From the NCBI GenBank assembly GCA_002179805.1, contig NAVB01000682.1, positions 1 through 46,518 of the forward strand: a stretch of 46,518 nt of DNA, written 5' to 3'. The stretch comes from Acanthamoeba lenticulata. Taxonomy: Eukaryota; Discosea; Longamoebia; Acanthamoebidae. The translations under genes and the position numbers were made by a program. The notes below the pieces were generated by a model, which worked only from the letters and a program-made list of their open reading frames with translations, was not told where the DNA came from and ran no database searches. Shown here one piece after another: positions 41,652-46,518 of this stretch (within the stretch, counting starts at the first letter, position 1; each line of letters starts with the position of its first letter).

Positions 41652-41925
41652 GTGTCCGTTCTGCCACTGACAGTGCGAGTCGTTGCCACGCTTCAGATCG
41701 TCGACTTGGAGCAGTGCGAGCCCAAGGCCTCTGGCCAAGTAGGCCAGTCAACTTCCTTCTTGCGCGGTGCGGCCTTGGTCCTTGTTTGCGTTATTGGCAC
41801 GGTGGCCTCCTCCACTCACAGTGGGATGTCTCTCTTCTCCTGGTCCAGGCGTGAGGATGTTGCGCAAGCTGCTCGACCGGATCTACTATGAGAAATCGCT
41901 CTCTAGTCTGGTTCTGAAGAAGTAG
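39379..41925 (+). CDS. PH domain fused to an inositol polyphosphate kinase-like domain
   Basis: The N-terminal exon structure is uncertain: the frame is open from the ATG at 39379, but a shifted frame from the ATG at 39501 (PHAALALEAVYYHPKGRHLH) joined across an intron at about 39688-39719 also reads well (DPHKAVSIEETIRLLCAEVQ). A PH domain follows: VREGWLVKQGGRVQSWKKR, RYFILRPTRGPDEPGLLFYF, then FSFALCTYARKFWFQAANAE-DKAGWVQAF. The C-terminal half matches the IPK fold: VLKPLVEREEAIYARL, VEGKEYLCLDDPFHAMKRPC, SVGFKFKAVKVYHRHAEHYV, KSTLMLAYD, IVDLEQCEP and MLRKLLDRIYYEKSLSSLVL. The IPK signature PxxxDxKxG reads P-C-L-C-K-L-R-L-A, so catalysis is doubtful. The stop TAG is at 41923-41925. Confidence 0.75.
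41621..41651 (+). repeat. CT microsatellite in an intron of the PH-IPK gene
   Basis: About 31 bp of CT dinucleotides with one TTT interruption lie within an intron. Confidence 0.8.
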
Positions 41926-42132
41926 CCGTTTCGACATTTCGACGGCTTACTGTACAGTAAAAACGCAAGTGGATATTCGAACAGCACAGACGATGCCAGG
42001 TGCGCCTGTTGTTGGTTTGATAATCATTTTTTGTACAATTATAATTGTGTTTCTCGTTGACACATCGCCATCTGGCGACGCATCCTCCTTCTTCATATCC
42101 TCTTTGTCCCTTTCTTCCCCCGACTCGAGCCC
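41926..42132. other. Convergent 3' spacer
   Basis: This lies between the stops of the PH-IPK gene (+) and the glycosyltransferase gene (-). It is A/T-rich around 42010-42060, with no ORF of note. Confidence 0.4.
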
Positions 42133-43561
42133 TCAAGCAGACAGCTCAAGTGGGCGACGGTCGCCGTTGACGAGGCGCTGCTGAGCCTGCCACCAGAGCG
42201 CATAAGCCACGTCCCAGTGGTGGCCCTTGCCGCTGGGCGCCAGCGGGAAGCCGACGGTCCAGGGCTTGGGCACGATCTCGGTCTCCGTATCGTAGAAGTG
42301 CAGCGAGAAGACGTCGGCCCACCCAAACTCGCTGTCGATGAGCAGCGGCGCGGCCGCGGGCGTCATGGCAAACGTGTTGGGCAGCAGCACCGGGTGCGGG
42401 TAGAGCGAGATCAACATGCCTGGTGTTGCCACAATCGCGTGTGTGTAAGTCAAGAGCAAGGACCTGGGAGGATCGGAGAGAGCAGTCGGACGGCCGTACC
42501 CTGCTCGGCGGTGCTCATGGTGCTGTCCTCGGTGCTGAGGTGCTGCGAGAACTTGACAAAGGACTGGAAGACCGAGGCGTTGGGCTGGACCACCATGAAC
42601 CCGGGGTTGAGGACCTCGTACGTCCTCATCTTGTCCAACTGTCCGCGAGGAGAAAGAACGTGGGTGAGGCTCTGGAACACGTCTTGAAGCTCGTGGACAA
42701 GTGGTGGTAAAACGTACAGCAGCCTGGTCGTTGGAAGCCGTGAGTTCGGGGTAGGAGAAGAGGAAGTCGAGGTTCTTGAGAACGACGCTGTCGAGGTCGA
42801 TGAAGAGAACTGTTGTGTGTTTTTTTGTTGTGTGTAAGCAACAGCAAAGGTGCTGATGGCGGCCATGGGCGAGGACGGTGGCTTGGGTCATGGCGTACCC
42901 TTCTGGTACTCGGTGAGCTCCCACACGCGGACCTTGTTGATGGCCACCTGCCAGCGGCTCTTGGCGATGTGGGCGAACGCGCCGGAACCAAAGACCTTGT
43001 CGACGCTCTCGATCTTGCGGAAGGACACATCGGCCTCCACCAGCTCGCGCACCACCTCAGACCCGAGGCTGCGCTCGACCTGGTCGTAGCTCATGAGGTG
43101 CAACACGACGAAGGGCTGCTTGCATCCGGACGCCCTGGCCGAGTTGATCATCACCCTGAACAGCAACACGCACGCGATGAGAGACTGTTCGCACTTTGCC
43201 GTTTTCGTTCTTTTATGTCCCAGCCGCTGTACCTGAGGCCGAGCACGTAGCCGGGATCGTTGGCGGTGTTGTGGTAGAGCGTGGCGTAGACCTTGCTTCG
43301 GTCGACGCGGTGACGTTGCGGCGGAGGCTGAACGTGCAGACCTGGGCGTTGGCCGCGGGAAGAGGAGTGACGGTCGACTTCCATGTAGAGGTCCGCTACG
43401 CGCTCGCTCAAGACATCAATCTGAGCCTTGAGCTGGTCGACGCTCTCCTCCTTGGTGGTGTGGTCGGCGTGGTGGCAGTAAATGATGATCGTCGTCGTGA
43501 GGCACAACGTGCAAAGCGCAAGGAAGAACAGTGTATACTTTTCCGATGACTCGAGGCCCAT
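42133..43561 (-). CDS. Type II membrane glycosyltransferase, GT8/glycogenin-like
   Basis: From the ATG at 43561: a short cytosolic N-terminus (MGLESSEKY), one TM anchor (LFFLALCTLCLTTTIIIYC), a stem with a short coiled coil (VDQLKAQIDVLSERVADLYM), then the catalytic domain. Key parts are VYATLYHNTANDPGYVLGLR, QPFVVLHLMSYDQV, KVRVWELTEYQK, and the DxD-type metal/nucleotide-sugar motif VLFIDLDSVVLKNLDFLF. LNPGFMVVQPNASVFQSFVK and HHWDVAYALWWQAQQRLVNG follow. Stop at 42133-42135. The order YxxLxxxR, Wxxxx, DxD, NxG matches GT8 enzymes such as glycogenin, galactinol synthase and the plant GUX proteins. The topology suggests a Golgi enzyme. Donor and acceptor cannot be told from sequence. Confidence 0.75.
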
Positions 43562-44132
43562 GTTGTTCGGAGTGTGGTGATCGGTTGGATGCCTTGCGCG
43601 TGTGTTTTTACGAACAAGCAAACGTGTTACTCAATCCTGAGGTGATTGTTGCGAAGGAGACTGCTGATGGTACAGGCTTTGTGTGTGTGCCAAGACCTTC
43701 AAGTAGTGGCGCCTTCGCGCTGGAGGCCGCGGCCAAGCGTGTCCTCTCCCGCAAATTTCCGCCAATTTTCCCTGTTGGGCAAAATGTCGGAAAATTCATC
43801 GTTTCGCTCCACAAAACACTCTCCTCACGGCGTACACCACGTTCTGTCCTGTCGGTGTGTCACCACCGGCTCTGGGACCAACAACAGGAAGCCCACTCCC
43901 ACGCCTGCGGACCAAGCTCATCTCACAGCAAGAATACGCGAAACGTTTGCCGCCAAAGAATGTCGCTCTTGTTTGTTTGCGTTCGTTTGTCGACAGAGGT
44001 GAACACAGCCTGACGGAGAGAGAAGAGGGAGAGATGTGGCAGCAAGATGGCGACGCTTGAAGAAGAAGAAGAAGAAGAGATCCCGCGCCCCACACGGCGA
44101 GGTGCATGGATGGTGGGGCGGGGAGCTATCTG
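43562..44132. other. Intergenic region, two minus-strand genes
   Basis: These 571 bp comprise the promoter of the glycosyltransferase gene and the 3' UTR of the sirtuin gene. I see no supported gene; the open frames here have no family resemblance. Confidence 0.4.
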
Positions 44133-45883
44133 CTACAGGACGGCCTGCAGCTGCTCCTGGAGAGCCGCCATCATCTCGCCGCAGCGGCCGTCGTTGAGGA
44201 GCACTTCGGCAAAGTCGTCGTACATGGTGTCCTCCATGTTGGCCACCGCCAGCGGCGTGTGGCGGTTGAGGCTGATGGTCGGGTAGCGGTTGACCGGCGC
44301 GACGCGCAGCGAGGTGCCCATGACGATGAGCAGGTCGCACGCCTCGAGCCACGCACGCGCGCGCGTGACGCTGGCGTCGAGCAGCGGCTGGCCGAAGGAG
44401 ATGGTGTCTGGCTTCAATACGCCGCCGCAGCCGGGCACGAGGCAGTGAGGCACCTGCTCGCCGCCGGTGGTGATGCGCGCCACGGTCTCGGCCATCGGGT
44501 AGACAGCGTCGCAGGCGAGGCAGCGGGCGCGGGTCGATGTGCCGTGGAGCTCGAGGAACTTATCGGCCTCGAGGCCGGCCGTGAGGTAGAGCCCGTCGAT
44601 GTTCTGCGTCATCACGCCCAGCAGGCGGCCCTTCGAGGCCAGGTAGGCCGCGATCTCGTGAGACGGGTTGGGGCGGGCGCGGGAGGCGATCCCGTGGAGG
44701 TCGGCGTGCATGCGCCAGTAGTTGATGCGGGCCGTCTCCTCCGCCACAAAGTTCTGGAAGAGCTCGTGCTTCTCGCTGTACTTGCCCCAGATCGTGAAGC
44801 CGCCCATCACGTTGCCGTTGTCTCGGTAGGCTGGAATTCCAGATTCTGGCGTTTGGAACAATTGGTGAATGTTTAAATATTAAAAATTATATGTAAAAAT
44901 TTATTTTTTGAATGTGTAAATCAAAATATAACAATTAAATCAACAAAAATTGATTTCATGAGACGTACCTGTGGAGACGCCGGCGCCGGTGAGGAAGACG
45001 ATCTTATGAGACTTTTGGATGAGCTCGACCAACCTGGCCAGGCCCTCGTCGCGCCCGATGTACTGCTGCGCGGGCTTCCACGGCTCGTTGAGTCCGTACT
45101 CTTCGCGCTGCTCCCACGTGCGCTCGTAGCGCTCGACTGTGACGTGGTCCTCGGGCTCGAACGGCGCGTCGTCGCCGTCATCCCCGTCTTCGAAGTCGAG
45201 ATTGGCGCGGGCGAGGCCCAGCGGATCGTCCATCACGAATGTGCAGGGCAGATCGCCGCAGAGGACTCGGTCCAAAGACTCCAGGGTGGCGCCGAACTTG
45301 TCCTTGGCCGGACCGGGCGCGTAGCCGGCATAGCTCTGGCGCAGCTGCGCCCGCATGTCGTGCAAGAAGTCGCGGATGGTGGTGAACCGGCCCGTGCTCG
45401 CCGGGGAGTTGAGGTCGATCTCTGGGATCGAGATGGACGTCGTGTCCGACTGGGATCCACAACAGCAACAACGAGGACCTCGTGTGAGGCCAGTGGTTGG
45501 CGCTGCTAAACACAAGACAAAGACAAGAGGAGACACGTACGCGAAGGATGACCCGATCCAGGTCATCGAAGGAGCACACACCGATGGAAATGCGCTTTCC
45601 CATGCTCGGCACGTCGGCACCCAGTTCCAGGTAGTCAAAGTGCTCCGGCAGCGGCAAAAACGCCTCCGCGCGGCGCTTACGGCCTGCGACAACCGCGCCC
45701 TTGTTGTTGTCGTCGAGTCCGTACGGCTTCAGCTCGGCCGCAACACTGCGTTACCGGCCGCACGTCCGGCGTGAGCGAGGTTGCGCACAGAACAACAGCA
45801 AGAAGAACATACATTGGTTGCAGGCCATAACGGGCCTCGTGGGCCAGAAGCTCAGCGCAGTGGTAGCGGAGGAGGGCGTCCAT
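44133..45883 (-). CDS. ZPR1-like domain fused to a sirtuin (NAD-dependent deacylase)
   Basis: Start ATG at 45883 (MDALLRYHCAELLAHEARYG). The next exons give EHFDYLELGADVPSMGKRIS, DTTSISIPEIDLNSPASTGR, FTTIRDFLHDMRAQL, CTFVMDDPLGLARANLDF and HVTVERYERTWEQREEYGLN. This is the order of the beta-domain of a ZPR1 zinc-finger repeat (IPEL..., FTTVEG..., IIDDPSGN..., Y.RT..Q...LGLN). The ribbon cysteines are absent (EHFDYLELG in place of CxxCG). The same exon then runs into the sirtuin: KIVFLTGAGVSTE-SGIPAYR, VMTQNIDGLYLTAGLEADKF, LELHGTSTRARCLACDAVYP, the second zinc pair HCLVPGCGG, LKPDTISFGQPLLD and MGTSLRVAPVNRYP. Catalytic His, NAD motifs and four zinc Cys are all present, so deacylase activity is expected. 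Stop at 44133-44135. Confidence 0.88.
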
Positions 45884-46063
45884 GTGGTGTGTTGTTAGAA
45901 CTGTAAAGTTGTCACTGTCCTTCTGGCCAAGCAAAAAAAAGCAATGGGATAATTAACTGAAAGCATCTCATGCCAAACATTCTGCCTTTACTGGATTGTT
46001 ACCGGAAGCGGTGATCACTGGAATGTCACGCAGACAACACTTGCCTACTTGTTGCGCACCAAG
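45884..46063. promoter_or_regulatory. Divergent intergenic region ZPR1-sirtuin / APS kinase
   Basis: This 180-bp spacer lies between two start codons. It contains no room for a hidden ZPR1 zinc-ribbon exon of normal size. I identified no specific element. Confidence 0.4.
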
Positions 46064-46518
46064 ATGGAAGGCAATCGTCAAGAGGGGACCGCGCCAAAGT
46101 CAACCAACTTGACGTATCACCCGCCTTTGGTGACCCGGGCTGAGAGGGAAGCCGCCGCGGGCCACCGAGGGTGCACGGTGTGGCTCACCGGTCTCTCGGC
46201 CAGCGGCAAATCGACCATTGCCACGGCCCTTGAGCGACGCCTTATCATCTCTGGCAGCGCCACGGCCTACCGACTTGATGGAGACAACTTCCGTACGGGT
46301 TTGAATCGCGATTTGGGCTTCTCGCCTGCCGATCGCGATGAAAACATTCGCAGGGTGGCTGAGGTGGCCAAGTTGATGGCCGACGCAAACGTAGTCGCGG
46401 TGACGGCCTTCATTTCGCCTTACCGTGCTGGCCGTGATGCTGCTCGTGCCCTGCATGAGAAGGACGGGCTCATCTTCATCGAAGTCTTCGTTGACGTTGA
46501 GCTGGCGGAGGCCGAGCG
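46064..46518 (+). CDS. Adenylylsulfate (APS) kinase domain, 3' end outside the window
   Basis: APS kinase phosphorylates adenylylsulfate to PAPS, the sulfate donor. From the ATG at 46064 ([20 protein letters not shown]) the protein enters the kinase domain: [20 protein letters not shown] (Walker A), [60 protein letters not shown] and [14 protein letters not shown] at the edge. No intron is seen so far. It may be a free APS kinase (cysC/MET14 type) or the N-terminal half of a bifunctional PAPS synthase; the visible part cannot decide. The frame upstream of the ATG is open, so an extra 5' exon is possible. Confidence 0.9.
   Translation, partial: MEGNRQEGTAPKSTNLTYHPPLVTRAEREAAAGHRGCTVWLTGLSASGKSTIATALERRLIISGSATAYRLDGDNFRTGLNRDLGFSPADRDENIRRVAEVAKLMADANVVAVTAFISPYRAGRDAARALHEKDGLIFIEVFVDVELAEAE

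Noticed and set aside
42133..43561. Viral or bacterial origin of the glycosyltransferase
   Set aside because: It has typical short introns with GTACG/GTGCG donors and an ordinary type II Golgi layout, so there is no sign of recent transfer.

Overview
The window reads as nuclear DNA of an Acanthamoeba-like amoebozoan. It is GC-rich, genes are packed on both strands, and almost every gene is broken by many short GT-AG introns (about 45-120 bp). Donors are typically GTACG or GTGCG and acceptors CAG. Products are eukaryotic throughout, with no operons, prokaryotic mobile elements, CRISPR arrays or credible tRNA/rRNA genes. The organism call is inferred from intron style and protein content, not from a database match. 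Exon joins below were found by hand from reading frame, splice dinucleotides and family conservation. Ends are firm where a clear ATG or stop is cited and approximate elsewhere.

Layout. 1-2.2 kb: 3' part of a DMAP1/SWC4 chromatin subunit (+). 2.4-3.05 kb: unknown coiled-coil protein (-). 3.4-4.0 kb: Stc1-like zinc protein (-). 4.4-6.5 kb: F-box/arrestin fusion (+). 6.9-8.0 kb: copper chaperone for SOD (+). 8.1-11.0 kb: SK-like ion channel with an odd selectivity filter (-). 11.5-13.4 kb: serine palmitoyltransferase subunit 1 (-). 14.0-15.3 kb: divergent ribosomal proteins eS28 (-) and eL22 (+). 15.5-17.7 kb: mitochondrial PGP synthase PGS1 (-). 17.9-19.1 kb: Nudix hydrolase (+). 19.4-22.1 kb: REV1-type polymerase (+). 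22.3-25.1 kb: Zn2Cys6-like/PAS transcription factor (+). 25.3-27.7 kb: glycine C-acetyltransferase (+). 28.3-32.5 kb: five tandem winged-helix-like modules (+). 32.8-34.0 kb: Cys-rich F-box protein (+). 34.2-36.1 kb: AARSD1-type Ala-tRNA editing protein (+). 36.3-38.3 kb: TLDc protein of MEAK7 type (-). 38.6-39.1 kb: GYPP-repeat protein (-). 39.4-41.9 kb: PH plus inositol-phosphate-kinase fusion (+). 42.1-43.6 kb: type II membrane glycosyltransferase (-). 44.1-45.9 kb: ZPR1-sirtuin fusion (-). 46.06 kb to the end: APS kinase, cut by the window edge (+).

Most genes are unrelated housekeeping neighbours. The strongest leads are: (1) a ZPR1-type domain and a sirtuin read through in one exon; (2) a protein of five repeated winged-helix-like modules in which two intron positions and phases recur from module to module; (3) a PH-IPK fusion whose catalytic signature has lost its key residues; (4) an SK-like channel with TGWPGD where T-x-G-Y-G-D is expected; (5) an F-box fused to an arrestin fold; (6) a REV1 apparently lacking both BRCT and C-terminal interaction domains; (7) a 44-bp near-perfect inverted repeat with a TGACGTCA core between two divergent genes.
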